Part shown: positions 10,891 to 22,760 of the stretch, piece by piece
How positions within the stretch are numbered: the first letter of the stretch is position 1
How the letters are laid out: the number at the start of each line of letters is the position of its first letter
Assembly: GCF_033958435.1 (NCBI RefSeq)
Contig: NC_134160.1
Location: 13,317,001 to 13,381,000 of the forward strand
DNA length: 64,000 nt
Source: Carettochelys insculpta
Taxonomy: Eukaryota > Chordata > Testudines > Carettochelyidae
Direction: 5' to 3'
Translations under genes and position numbers: made by a program
Notes under the pieces: model-generated
Seen by the model: only the letters and a program-made list of their open reading frames with translations
The model's database searches: none
What the model was told of the DNA's origin: nothing

Positions 10891-13851
10891 TGTCTCCAAC
10901 ACCTACGGTAATGTTACAAGACTTCCCCAAAAGCACTGTCAGTATCTCTGTAGGGAGGTAGTTCATAGCTAATGGTAACAGTAGATGGTGCTCAAGAGCA
11001 CGTGGCATTGATCCTGAACAAAGCTGGCTGGAAAATACCATTGGTATGTTTTTCCCTTGGAAAATATCAATGCCAAAAGCAAAAGGTTTTGTGGAAACAT
11101 GTCAGCAGTGAAGAAGAGTTTTTGAAAACAAATGGAAAAAATGTAGCTATAAGGTCGAAATGTTGAATTAGAACATGTTCAAAATAGAGCATTCGAATTT
11201 TTCCATTTTTAAGTTACTTTTTCCTTAATTTGAAGTAATGTAATGTAATATAAATACAATTATAATTAAAGGGGAAAATGAAAGTTGCAATAGTCTGGTT
11301 CCTGCTCTGCTCCTTTTTGTTGCTTTCTAGGACCTTGTGCTTCTAGGACAAGTGGCTTAAGCTGTGCAGCTCTTTAGTTTCGCTCTTCACACATTTTTTT
11401 TTCTTCTTAAAGGAACAGTATCATTTCTGCTACGACATAGCACTGGAATACCTGGAATCAATGGAGAAAAGATAGCACTGTGCCAGAAGATGGAAGGCAA
11501 ATGTTTGTTTAGGGTTCATACCAAACAAGTATTTTGCACTCAGACTTCGAGCTAATGCTACTGGTGCAAGGGGGAAAAATAATGATGGACAGAAGAAAAA
11601 AAATACATCAATGAAAGGCAGGACGTGAGGAAATGCCAGCCATTCTAGATCTTCACCCCATGTTTCTCCATCGCCCAGCCCCTCCTTCCACCCTCCGCAT
11701 GGGGCAGCGCTCAGACAGGCTTGTTGCCAGCCCTAGTGCCACTACTAATGATGCCTCGGTGACAGCCATGGCTGTATAACGAGCACACAGAAGGAAGGAC
11801 AAGCAAGAGGACCGACAATTTTGGAGACTTCCAACGTGCAGAGCAGGCCAAGGCTAAACCAGATGCAAAGTGAGAATGGAAAAAAGAGAGGAATTCAAGC
11901 CTGTAAACACTTCATGGAAACAACAGGCTTTTTGGGGAGCGGGGGTGGGGGGGATGTTAATTCTATTTTCAGTCTAAGCAGCTTTTCTGAGGAGCCCAAG
12001 AGGTTTTCTGCAGGCTTTGCCATATGTGGCAATACCAGCCATCTTGAAGTGAAGACACTAAAGTGAGTTGGGTTGTTTTCAGACTCAGTTTTAATCCTGA
12101 GTTAGCTGTTCACTAATGGATGCCAGCTTTCTGGATTCCTGATAGAATCGTATTTCATCTGCATATGTTCCTACAGCATACAGCCCCTTCCACACATGAG
12201 AACGGTGGAATCCAGGTTGTATTAAATGGGGAAGGGCCATAATGAATGCTCTTGTCCAGGTGCTCACTCCCAGGCTGAGCTATCCTGCCAAGATTATCTG
12301 AAGTGACTAAGTGATTCTGGATGCCCACAATGAGATACATTAAAGGTACCTGATTTCCAGAGGGTGAGTTCTCAATGCTTCCTGGAAATCTGATTCTTTC
12401 AGTGTGTCTCAAGCTGTGTGATTGAGCCAGAGTTGCCAGCACCAGCAGGTGCATGGGACTAGGTCTGGGCTGGGTAGCCACAGCTGGAAACGGTGGAGGC
12501 CTCAAAAGTAAGGTAAAAATATTTCAAGCAGGAGAGTCAAATTCAACCATGAGTTTAGAGCCAGGGGGACCCCAAGGAATGGCCAAATCAGCATGCAGTT
12601 ACAACTGGCATAAATCAGACTGATTCCTTTTGAAGCCAGTGGGCCAAAATGTTCTCTTGTGGATACCATTGTAAATGCAGAACTCACTTGCAATCACAGC
12701 CCTGATGCTGCAGGGTGTTACACCTCAGTAAATCTAGATCCACCCAAGTGACACTTCTAGGAAGTCCTCAGTTTCTCTGCTCTGAAATGGGGATTAGAAC
12801 CTACACAGATAGGTAATAATAGATTTGGGGGTCTAATTCTTAGGGCAGCTGAGCAGGCAAGGATGAGGGTGGGAGATCTGGCCTTGTAGCCAACATACAG
12901 ATGGCAACTGCAGCTGTCCCAGAGAGCAGTGAGCTGCAGCGAGCTGGTATGGAAGGGCAGAGATGAGGTGAGCTGGGGTGACACATGAGGAAGCTTTCTT
13001 ATAAGAAGGTGCAGCAAGGTCAAAGTCATGGAACATCAACTGATGTGGACAAAACTTTTCAGTTTCTGGTTGCATTGATCAACGGTCACTTTCCTGTACT
13101 TCATCCTGATGTCGGTTCATTCCAGCAGGATGCAGCCCATACAGCGTCCAGCTTTGGGGGTGACATACAGGGAGGGTTCTTGTCCGTAGTTCAGCCATTG
13201 CCTCTCAGTCTTGACCCTGAATCCTTTGTGTTATCCTCTGCAATAATTAAAACTGGAATGGCACTGACAGCCAGGCTGACTTGGGCTTGGAACGGAATTA
13301 CTCTGAACCTGCTGGTTTAACTGTTGCTTGCTCTCAGTGTTCATAGGTGAGCTGTTAAAAAGCTACTTTGCCATTTCAGGCAGCTCCTGGTCTCTGCTGA
13401 TGGTTCGCTGCTCCACTGAACAACTCATTTCCAGTCTTGCTCCACAACTAGCTGCAACAAGCAGCAGCAAGTGGCAGCAAGTGTGGTATGTGCCACCATA
13501 ACTCAGAGAGCTGAGGGCTGCCAATCTGACTCAAGGGTCAGGCTGCAATCTCTTGCCCCATGATAGAATTACTGTCTTTGGGAAAGAGATCAGATGCCAA
13601 CATCCTTATCTGCTTGATGGCGCTGTGTGCAGCCATACTATTCAATAGCTATGCCCAGCTGTCAGTGACTTGCCTCTAGCTAAGTCTACCCAGAGCCATC
13701 CTAAGCTACCCCGCAATCAGCCACTTTTCCCATGATATTTGACTGTGCCATCATATGTGTGGTGCCTTGTAGGTTTACAATGGGAAATACCATGCTAAAT
13801 TCAACCTCACTGTAGTTCATCTGTTCTGAGTGGACTCAGAGCTGACAGCCA
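10891..13851. other. Stretch without a gene; one AT-rich old MITE
   Basis: About 11025-11275 is AT-rich with TTTTTCC and GGAAAA inverted patches, resembling the old AT-rich MITEs at 14180, 27730 and 29115. The rest has no feature I can name. Open frames up to 116 codons near 12155-13320 show no domain. Confidence 0.45.
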
Positions 13852-13935
13852 GCTCCTCAGCTTGTATAAATTGGCGTGGCTGCATTGCAATGAGTGGAGT
13901 AATGCTGGTTTACGTCAGCTAACTAGCTGTCCCTG
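13852..13935. repeat. Old palindromic repeat fragment
   Basis: CAGCTCCTCAGCTTGTATAA and the later TGGTTTACGTCAGCTAACT are worn inverted partners around a GCATTGCAATGAGTGGAG centre. It appears to be the same fossil type as at 6684. Confidence 0.45.
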
Positions 13936-13954
13936 AAAGACCAGCAACTCTTTG

Positions 13955-14035
13955 TAGAATCATAGAAAGGTAGGATTATATGAGACCTTGAGAAAGGCAA
14001 GACTAAGTATTAGCTAGACCATGCCTGATAGGTCC
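13955..14035 (-). repeat. CR1 LINE 3' fragment
   Basis: On the plus strand it reads AGAATCATAGAAAGGTAGG and then AGCTAGACCATGCCTGATAGG. This is the reverse of a CR1 3' end in worn form. Confidence 0.5.
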
Positions 14036-14179
14036 AGCTGAATGCTTCTGGCAGTCTAGGCCATATTCCAGTTCTTAAGGCCGTGTTTCGGGACTATCCT
14101 CAGGGCACTGGCTTTTCCAACTGACCAAGGCTTAGGGAGGCACTGCTGGGCAGTGTGCACCCCTTGAGCACTTCACTCA

Positions 14180-14345
14180 GATGGAATGAAAAATTTCTGC
14201 CAAAGCATTTTAAATGGAGAAATTGTTTTCCAACAGAAAATGGAACATTTTGCAGGAAAAAACCCACTTTCCTAAAAAGCCCATTTGGTTATTTAGTGGA
14301 AACCTGAAGAAATACTTTGCCCAAGATAAAAACATTTTCTTTTTC
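14180..14345. repeat. AT-rich old MITE fragment
   Basis: GAAAAATTTCTGCCAAAGC and GGAAAACAATTT-like patches recur in opposed orientation. The wording resembles the AT-rich element at 29115-29440. Class is uncertain. Confidence 0.35.
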
Positions 14346-15098
14346 CTCACAGCTGCTGCGGGGATGGAGGCCAGGATTTCCCAGCCAGCTCTAGTGTTCA
14401 TCCCCAATCCTGAGCAGAGCAGAGTGGGGGAGGGGATCGTGAAGAATGTGACTGAGTATAAAACCCTGCCAGCTTGTACATGAACTGGTCCCAGGTTGCC
14501 AGACCTGTAGTCTTGAGGAGATGAAAGCCCCTTCAGCAGTGGCACAAAATGGGATCGGTGGAGGTGAGAGCAGGCACTTGCTTCCTCAGAGCATGTGCCA
14601 CACATGCCTGTCCCCTCGCCTGCTAGGAAAGGCTGGGCGGCACACAGACCCCACAGATGGCCAAATCCAAACCCCCTGGCAGTCAGGCAGCCTCAGAACA
14701 AGGTTCAGTGTGTCAAAGGCAGGGCAGGGCATTCAGACAATGTCTGGCACCATGCTTAAGAGCTTCTCCATTTAATTTCTGAATCACTCTTATAATGTAA
14801 AAGCAATGGAGTGGCATTAAACCCTCTCCCCAAGGCCCTGCTTACTGCATACATTGGGTGACTTTGTGGCTTAGAGTGCCAGATTGGGTGTGGAAGGGCA
14901 TGTCATTGCTGGAAGGACACGGAGATAGTGGAAGACCTGAAAGAACTTCATGAATGATTTAGTGGCTGAAGGTGACTGGCTTGTCAGCAAAGCTGTGAGA
15001 GAATAAGCCTGCCTAGCTCTGCAGAAGGGTGGCCATGGGTCCATAGAAGAACAGACTACAAATATGGACAGGATACAGATATCTGGGAGGAGAGTTTG
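14346..15098. other. Stretch without a recognised gene
   Basis: Nothing recognised. Open frames of 80-130 codons lack domains. Confidence 0.5.
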
Positions 15099-15322
15099 CA
15101 TGAGCTCATGGGAATAAGGGGACTTCGAAGTAGGCAGCATCCTTTTGAAAAGGAGTCCCGTCTGGACGCGCCGCGCGGCGGCAAGGAGCATCAATTTCGA
15201 AGCGCCGCTGCCGCCCGCATGCTAATGAAGCGCTGAATATGCATTTCAGCGCTTCATTAGTAAACTTCGAAATGGCCATTTGCATGGCCATTTCGAAGTT
15301 TGGGGCACGTGTAGACACAGCC
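15099..15322 (+). mobile_element. Fold-back MITE family A, right half only
   Basis: The sequence matches the right arm of the element at 5582-6017 from its GAGCTC centre (here 15102-15107) to GTGTAGACACAGCC at 15322. The left arm is missing, and the break falls within a few bases of the palindrome centre. That suggests loss of one arm at a hairpin rather than random truncation. Confidence 0.8.
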
Positions 15323-15961
15323 TATATCATTTACATGGCTTTCAGTTCAATGCTTCTAGCTTTGATGCATCCATTGTTATTAAACAGCTGTAGGTTCCAT
15401 GCTTACCAGGAGGTGGCATCCCAGGGTGCACCCAATGACCTGAACCAGAGGTGACTGGTGCAGGGATTGGTGGGGGGAGGGGGGCATGCCACATGCCCTT
15501 GCCTTGCCCCCCTTCCCTCCCCTGCTTGTCCCATGCCCCACCCCTGTTTCTCCTCCTGCCCCTGCTCCACCCAGACCCTGCCTCTTCCCGCACAAGTGTC
15601 AAACTGCTTCTGGTGAGTACAGGGCAGCCCCTCTGCCAAGCAGTGTGGCCTGACAGTAGCATGAGCGAGGAAGCTCACCCTGCTCTCAGGCTGCACTGCT
15701 CCAGGGGGAGGGCGGGACTCCCCCCACACTCATTGGAAGCTGCCAAGTGCTGATGGTGAGTGCAGGGGGACACCACTGGGGGTGTGCACTTGTGCCCCCT
15801 GTGCTCCCCCATGAGTTGCCTGTGAATTGAGCAGAGAGCCTAAGTGTCTGCGTCAGATGAAGTTAACTCCTCCTAGAGGAGGCCTGTTGAGGTCTCTGGG
15901 CAGCTGTGCCATGACATTTGGCAAAGGGTCGGTTCTCAGTACGGTGGCATGTAAATGTGAC
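15323..15961. other. Stretch without a recognised gene
   Basis: C-rich around 15480-15600. No gene or repeat is recognised; GC-rich open frames on both strands overlap and have no domain. Confidence 0.5.
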
Positions 15962-15973
15962 ATAACTGCTGAG

Positions 15974-16624
15974 CAGTCCTGTGGTGCTTTAGTGATTAAC
16001 AGATTTATTAGGTCATGAGTTTTCAGGGTAAAACCCACTTCTTCAGATGGGTGGAAATGCCATCCACAGAAGCTCATGATCTGTTTGCTAGTGTCAAAGT
16101 TAGACTCAAGACTCACAATTTGTCAGACCACTCTGTTTATTAGCAAAGCTGCTCTGCTAATACATTTAGAAAAGTGAGTCCCCTCCCAGGGCTCAGGTCT
16201 CTTAACTTATACAGATCAAGAAGGCAAGTTAATAGACAAAGGAAAAAAAGCCAGACACACACACACCCCATATAGTCCCTGAGACCAGTCACGTATCTTC
16301 ATTTCCATATCACCCTCAGCAATCCCCTGCCAATGACTCCCTGGGTACCTTAATTAATTACTGTCTAGCACCTACTGCTCTGCTTCCTGCTTCCCCAGGC
16401 ATACCTGGCTCCATCCAAACCCACCCTACATTCCTACACACAGTATCAACATAACTTTCCCTTCTTGAGCTCAGAAGTGACATTGTAGCATAGTGTGATT
16501 TAAGCTCTTTTTACAATGTAACTCTTTTATGTACAATGTCACATCTTATACTTCCACACTAGTCTCTAAGGTGCCCCAGGACTGCTAGTTTTTGAAGTTA
16601 TAGACTAACCTGGCTACCCGTCTG
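15974..16624. mobile_element. PLE tail fold-back insertion, split by a solo LTR
   Basis: The left part (15974-16091) is a PLE 3' tail on the minus strand, with AAACCCACTTCTTCAGATGG. The right part (16563-16624) is the end of the tail on the plus strand, with ATAGACTAACCTGGCTACCC. The flanks read ATAACTGCTGAG (15962-15973) and ATAACTACTGAG (16625-16636), a 12-bp duplication with one change. The LTR at 16092-16558 came later. Confidence 0.7.
16092..16558 (-). mobile_element. Solo LTR, class I endogenous-retrovirus type
   Basis: The 467-bp block begins TG and ends CA, and CTAG stands on both sides (16088-16091 and 16559-16562), a 4-bp duplication. On the minus strand there is a TATA-like TATAAGTTAAGAGA near 16215, an AATAAA near 16140 and a TG...ACA frame. 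A 4-bp duplication is usual for gammaretrovirus-like (ERV1) LTRs. No viral gene is present, so it is a recombination relic. It lies inside the PLE tail insertion and is younger than it. Confidence 0.78.
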
Positions 16625-16636
16625 ATAACTACTGAG

Positions 16637-17029
16637 GGCTTTGGCACTGGAATAACCTAGCTCAGAATCTGTCCAGACATGGGAGATTTGCCATTGATAT
16701 CACCAAACACCTGGCTTTGTGTGACACAGTTCTAATGATCATTTGCTCCAAGGACTACAACAGGCACATCTTCCATCACTGCCTACTTGCAACGATACTG
16801 CAGGCTCCTTAAAGAACAAACCAGTGAATCAGAAAGAAACCAAACTGGAGAGCTACTGTGGTGAACTGCTGCAGGGCCCATCTCCAAATGCTCACAACGG
16901 AGTCCTTCATGAGTTAGCCTCTCCTCCTCACCATCTTTTATTCTTAAATCTCTGCACTGCCGTCCCACCCTGACACAAGCTGATACTTTGCTTTACCCTG
17001 GCCAGAGCATCAGACTCTGCAGTGATGCT
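16637..17029. other. Stretch without a recognised gene
   Basis: Nothing recognised. Confidence 0.5.
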
Positions 17030-17190
17030 CCCAGTGAGGAGTGGAGGTTTTTAAGGCTTTTAAGTCCCAGCTTGATATAGTTCTGGCTGGGATCATTTAG
17101 ATGGAATTGATCCTGCTTTAGGGAGGGGGCTGAACTAGATGACATCCTGAGGTCCCTTCCAGACCTAGAATTCTATGATTCTATAAGGAG
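17030..17190 (+). repeat. CR1 LINE 3' end
   Basis: It has GGCTGGGATCATTTAGATGG, then GATGACATCCTGAGGTCCCT and the terminal ATTCTATGATTCTAT repeat, the standard CR1 3' terminus. It is truncated at 5'. Confidence 0.8.
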
Positions 17191-18018
17191 TAATCCCACT
17201 ACCTGCATTAAAAGCCTGAACTGAAATAAAATGTAGATCTGATTGCCGTCAGTCCTGTTCACAAGTTTAATGTCTCTTTGTACTGCCTGGAGGAGAATGG
17301 CAGGGCTGGGTCATAGCAACAGTGTTACTACTTTCGTTCCTTCTTCATGGCCAATGCCAAGTGAATTAGTGCTTTATATAATGGGTATTATGTAAATCAG
17401 ATGAGTGGAATGGCTGATAGATAAGTTGGTCCTCGTGATTGCCACCACCTATGGAGCTCTGGCAGAAGAATGTTAGATCCAAGGGGAAGATGAGATTAGA
17501 AGGGACTGGGCTTTCATTTCTGGAAATAAACAAGTAAATATTTTCTATGAACTGAAAATGTTATATTTTGTGTGGCAGAACTGGAAAACTTGTTACGGTT
17601 TTTGAGTGTGTTGCCCTGCCCCCAAGGTCCCACTTGGTACCTCCAGTGTGGGTTGTTTGTGCATTATCTCCAATTTATTCTGAGCAGAGGGTAGAAAATA
17701 TTCGGCAGTGTGAATTTTTTTTCCCTTCCCACTCATTTGTTCCAGTGCTCACAGGTAAAATGCTACCAGAAAGGCATGCAAAAAAATTCGACACCCCCCT
17801 GCCACCTTCATTCTGGAGGTGAAACAGAGTCTGGATGAGCTGTATATGAGTTTTACATGCAAGTTTTTTTGATATTCTCTTTGTTGTCCGTCTCTGAATT
17901 TTTAGTGATGCTCTTTGGAAGGGCAAGCTTTAAAAAAATCAAAGTGCTATAACTAACCAACCTTCAACTGCTAACGAGACGTTAGTACAACATGAGGCAA
18001 GGCCATCCTGTACATAGC

Positions 18019-18099
<81 letters not shown>

Positions 18100-19199
18100 T
18101 TGTTAATATGGATAATGTTTATTGCTATTACAAATACAGTGGTGTTTTTTTCTTTTTAATAAAAAATAATAAAAATGAAATTAAAAAAAAAGCAAGAAAT
18201 GCCAAAATCGCACTCATTTTGTCCTCACTGATGTCAGAAGACAGCGGCTTAAGAATGAGGGAAACTGCAGAAGAGCCTAATACTGTTTGGCATGTTTCAT
18301 TGACAAAGGTGACAGAGTGATTGCAGATCTCTGCTTAGCAGACAAGCAGAAGAGTCTTGTGTATTGGTGGGAACTGGTAAGAGGGATGCCAAGAGAGTGG
18401 CATTGCTAATGTGGTTTATACCACACATACGTGGCTGATCTTAACTTCCTTTTTTCTCTGGCATTCTTTTCTTTTGCGAAAAATAAGTTGCATAAATAAA
18501 TGTTCTAAATTTGTGATGGCCTCTGAGTCCTTCACTCGTTCCTGTTCATGATGCCTTCATGTGTTTGTCTCCAAGCCTTCCTTGTCCTCCTTGATGGGAA
18601 AGCTATGGCTATAGGGCACCACTCCCCAGACTTGACTATACAGCAATTGGCACCACGTGTGGTCCTGAGCCATGACTGGAGGGCTACTGCAATGCACATG
18701 ACTTTAATGTAGGCTTGGGGCAGGCAAGGTCTTCTTAGAAGTGGGGGCACTGGAGCAGCTTCCATCCAGCAATAATGCAAGGTTCATAAAATACTTTCTC
18801 AGGCTGAAGATTTTCATGCTTGATCTTAATACTAATTTACTGCTACAGACGGAGTAGCAGCTGCACTAGCTGCTAATGGTGTGCTTAGAGCTGTCACTTC
18901 ATCAGGCTAGCCTCACTGCTTACATTTACTGTGAGCATGGCAGAGGGAAGGATTATGATAAGACCCATAGGACCAAAAGTGCAAAAGATGGTAAGTCCAG
19001 TGGAGCTACACCAATTCACACCAGCTGGAGAGCTTGACCTTGACTACAGTACCTATGTTGATTTGCACCATCAAAGAGGAGTGGCAGGCAGGGATCAGGG
19101 AAGGTCTGGCCCAGGCCATTTTTACCAGGGTCATTTATGTTGCAAAGACTAATGCAGATCTTTAAAGATGAAAGGAAGAAAAGTTGGAAACGTTTCTGG
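17191..19199. other. Stretch without a gene; microsatellite and an old repeat
   Basis: Apart from the AT/AC microsatellite at 18022 and a worn palindromic fragment near 18985-19040 (GTGGAGCTACACCAATTCAC), I recognise nothing. Confidence 0.5.
18022..18097. repeat. Compound microsatellite (AT)n(AC)n
   Basis: About 15 AT units run directly into about 23 AC units. Confidence 0.95.
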
Positions 19200-19290
19200 A
19201 TCTGGATTCTCAATGGTATTTGGGTTTCTAACTCCCAGTGAAGTTAATTGGAGTTAGGAGCCTAAGGGTTTCTGGCTCTGGGCCTAGAGG
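19200..19290. repeat. Old palindromic repeat (TAACTCC...GGAGTTA)
   Basis: TTCTAACTCCCAGTGAAGTT and AATTGGAGTTAGGAGCCTAA form inverted halves. Similar worn fragments occur near 20175-20245, 53476-53540 and 59870-60350. This looks like an ancient amniote MITE type. Confidence 0.45.
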
Positions 19291-19545
19291 TACCAAACAC
19301 AATTATGGAGGCCGAGACATCTGAGGCACTTTCTTTGAGGGCAGGGCTTGGGCCACAAGCCTCTCCAGCAGTTTTACCTTCACTAACACAGAGCAGCTGC
19401 TTTCCTTAGCCAGATTCAAGAGTTCAGCTTTGTCCTGCAAACATCATTTAGGCATCTCCCCAGTTGCTAGGAGATAGCATTGGAGACTATTCTAATAGAG
19501 TTTAAAGTAAACCACAGTCAAGCTAGTTTGGAATGGAAGAGATCA

Positions 19546-20150
19546 GGGGTTGATTGACAGGTGTGTCGTGAACAAGACACGAGAAGTCATTCTTCCACTC
19601 TACTCCGCGCTGGTTAGGCCTCAGCTGGAGTATTGTGTCCAGTTCTGGGCACTGCAGTTCAGGAAGGATGTGGAGAAATTGGAGAGGGTCCAGAGGAGAG
19701 CAACGAGGATGATCAAAGGTCTAGAGAACATGACCTATGAAGAAAGGCTGAAAGAATTGGGCTTGTTTAGTTTGGAAAAGAGAAGATTGAGGGGGGACAT
19801 GATAGCGGTTTTCAAGTATCTAAAAGGGTGTCATAAGGAGGAGGGAGAAAACTTGTTCTTCTTGGCCTCTGAGGATAGAACAAGAAGCAATGGACTTAAA
19901 CTGCAGCAAGGGAGGTTTAGGTTGGACATTAGGAAAATGTTCCTAACTGTCAGGGTGGTCAAACAGTGGAATAAATTGCCAAGGGAGGTTGTAGAATCTC
20001 CATCGCTGGAAATATTTAAGAACAGGTTAGATAGATGTCTATCAGGGATGGTTTAGACAGTACTTGTTCCTGCCATGAGGGCAGAGGGCTGAACTTGATG
20101 GCCTCTTGAGGTCTCTTGCAGTCCTAGTATTCTATGATTCTATGATTCCT
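19546..20150 (+). mobile_element. CR1 LINE, 5'-truncated, well preserved
   Basis: The insertion starts inside the C-terminal part of ORF2. It ends with GATGGCCTCTTGAGGTCTCT followed by the ATTCTATGATTCTATGATTC terminal repeat near 20130-20148. The open frame through its stop and the clean 3' end suggest a fairly young copy. CR1 elements usually leave no target duplication. Confidence 0.88.
19550..20056 (+). pseudogene. CR1 ORF2 C-terminal fragment (168 codons)
   Basis: It contains '[17 protein letters not shown]', '[20 protein letters not shown]' and '[20 protein letters not shown]', then '[15 protein letters not shown]' and the ending 'LDRCLSGMV'. This is the conserved region downstream of the CR1 reverse transcriptase. 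The natural stop is present and the frame is unbroken, but the endonuclease and polymerase domains are missing. It cannot act alone. Confidence 0.88.
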
Positions 20151-21349
20151 TGCCCTGTATGCCCTTGGAGACACCCCTTAGTCTCAGATTCATAAGGTAT
20201 TTAGGAACCTAAAATCCACTGAATTCAGCTGGGTCTTGGCCCTTCAGTGTCCCCAGCTAGTACAATGGGCCTAATCATACCTCTTTCTCTAGGCAGGGAT
20301 GTGGGGGACTGTGTGTGAGGGTAAATACACCAAAGACTGTGAGGTGCCCAGATAGGGTGGGGATAGAGTGGTGAGGTGATGGTGGTACCTAGAATGGATA
20401 GAAGTTTGAACTTGCCCTGAGGCCTCTTATGCAGAGTGGGTGACACCCGGCAACAGTGATAGTGACACACAAATTCTTTTAATGCATTTCCCAGCTGGAC
20501 CATAAAACCCTACTGCGTGCATGAATGTCCCTGGATGAACATGCCTGCTTTGTTTGATGTGATTTATTTGTTACAAAGCTGCCTTCAGTTTAATGGGCTG
20601 CGATATTAAATACTTCCAGAGAATGTTGAGGCTTCATTTAAAGGAGCACAAGGAAAAAAAATTATAATTGAGTCGTTGGGATTGTTTTTCAGCTGTAATT
20701 AAGGCTTGTGAAGTATGCAGTAATTACATTTTGCCAATAAATAATAAAAAGGAGAATAATGCAAATTAAAATCAAGATCTCTATTTACAGAGGGCTGTAA
20801 CTGTGCGTATTGCCACTCAGGCTTAGTGCTGGCCCTGAGCCATGTTCCAGAAGGAATATAATTTCCCCAGGAGCTGGGACAACAAAAACCCACTACTCTT
20901 GGGTCTACAGCAAGATTTCTCTTTCATTCAGTTCTGTTGGACATAGATTCTTACTCCATGGTCGTCATTGTAATAGCTGACTCACAGCCACTCTCCTGCC
21001 ACTCAGTGTGACCGTGCAGCCTGAAGATCTAGCAGCCTCCCTGTTACCCGTCTGTGGGAGATGACTCAAAAGGAATCTGTGAACACAAGATGAATGTCCT
21101 CAACTATCACTGACATCAATAAGAACTGAACGTGCTCAGTCTCTTGGAAAACTAGGCTGAGGGGAGATACCTACACATAATGTGTTGTCCGCAATATTTG
21201 GTTGTCAGAGTGGAGGAGAGCCTACTACTGCTACAAGCTGACGGAGCTACCCCTGCAAGGACAAGGTGGGTGCTCTTCTGAAAGCTCTGCTATTGCTCAC
21301 ACAGACGTTAGGGACTCAATGCAGTAGGTGAGGCTATCTACCCTTTTTT
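20151..21349. other. Stretch without a gene; a candidate conserved non-coding block
   Basis: About 20540-20800 is AT-rich without being low-complexity. It carries TAATTA-type sites, an ATGCAAATTAA octamer-like site near 20759 and several TTTAAT cores, unlike the repeats around it. This is a possible regulatory element, by composition only. The rest of the stretch shows nothing. Confidence 0.3.
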
Positions 21350-21412
21350 GGGCAGGAAGTCAGACTGAGTGATCTTATTGGTTCATTCTGGCCTTACAAT
21401 CTCTGAACCATA
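21350..21412 (+). repeat. L3/CR1 LINE 3' tail
   Basis: GGAAGTCAGACTGAGTGATC followed by TTCTGGCCTTACAATCTCTG matches the L3/CR1 terminus. Confidence 0.6.
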
Positions 21413-22334
21413 ATACAGGTGATAGAGGTCTGAGCTGCTAACACAATAGGTTCTGGGTTCATTGGGACCATTCATGGCTTGACACATGAATGGGCCCTTA
21501 GGAGGGACTTCTAAGAATTTAGCCAGCTCAAACTTCATGGAATAAGACATTTCCGGTACCAGAAAGCCCGTGTGCTTCAGAGGGGGTTGAATGCAGGGGC
21601 AGCTGTACCAGTGGCCATGTTGTGTTGGAAGTTGGACCCTGCTCTTGTGCCTAGGTCACATGTACCTGTCATATTCATTTAGAGAGGCTAAACCGGGGGT
21701 GGGGGGGGTAACAACCTTTTTTTTTTTGCCCCTCCCATGCTATAAAAACTCCATGACCCACCTGTGGCAGACCCACTGGCTTTCTGCATATGAAAGCCTG
21801 AGCCTGCATTAGACCATTGCAACATTCTGAACAGGAAAGAGAGGGCCCACGAGCTGGGTGTCCATTCTTCAAACAACCTCCATCCAGCAGCAGAGCACAT
21901 GCTTAGGCTCAGCAAGGGTCATGTGGCCTGGTGAGACATGGCCTGACACGCAGAGGCATGGCGTGGGCAGACTGGCCACATGTGCCCTGACAGCTGGGGG
22001 TCAGAGGTACAATGGATGTAGCCCAGACGGTGAGTGCAAGGTTGTGTTGAGTAGGACAGGAGGCTGTCACAGTGTGGTGTGTAAGGGTGTGGTCTCTGCT
22101 AGCTAGTACCCATCAGCGGCTGCATAAGTGCCAACTGGACAAGCGCCAGTTATTCATGGTCACTGAGTGCACACCCAACCCTTTGCCTCTGAGCTCACCG
22201 CCAGCCTGTCCTGGATGCAACTGCAGCTCACTGACCCGGCAAAAGAGGGGAGGGGTGTAGAGCGAGGTGGAATGTTCCATATACTCAGAGAAATGCTGGC
22301 CTGGGAGTGGCCTTTGAGGCCAGGTCAAGTAAAC
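21413..22334. other. Stretch without a recognised gene
   Basis: A G run and a T run adjoin at 21700-21728. Nothing else is recognised. Confidence 0.5.
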
Positions 22335-22760
22335 CTAGACCATTCCTGAGATGTCTTTGTTCAATACAGTCTTAAAAAAAAAAACCTCTGGTGCTGCTGA
22401 CACCACAACCTCCCTTGGATGCCTGTTCCAGCACTTAGCTGCTCCACTTGTGTGATCGTTTTCCCTAAGCTCTCTGCTGAAGCCCATTGCGGCTTGTCCT
22501 CCCCTCAGTAACCTGGAGACCTCTTTATAACAATCCTGATCATATTTGAAAACTCTTGTCAGCTCCCCTCCTCACCCCTCTTGGGCTTCTTTTCTGAAGA
22601 CTGCACAAGCCCAGGGTCACAGCGTCCTGCTGAGGCCTCCCCAGTGCTGAGCAGAGTGGGCCAATTACCCCTTGCGTCTTACATACAGTATTTCGTTAAT
22701 ACACCCCAGAATATTAGCCCTTTTCACCGCTTGTTGGAGCAGCCACTGATGCATATGCTG
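22335..22760 (-). repeat. CR1 LINE, internally deleted 3' part
   Basis: The plus strand reads CCTAGACCATTCCTGAGATG, then CACAACCTCCCTTGGATGCC. Next come AAGCCCATTGCGGCTTGTCC and, after a gap in the usual order, ATACACCCCAGAATATTAGC. This is CR1 in reverse, with a middle segment missing and a short A run inserted near 22376. Confidence 0.7.

Noticed and set aside
19550..20056. A host gene encoding a 168-residue protein
   Set aside because: The wording is the CR1 ORF2 C-terminus and the sequence ends in the CR1 terminal repeat.
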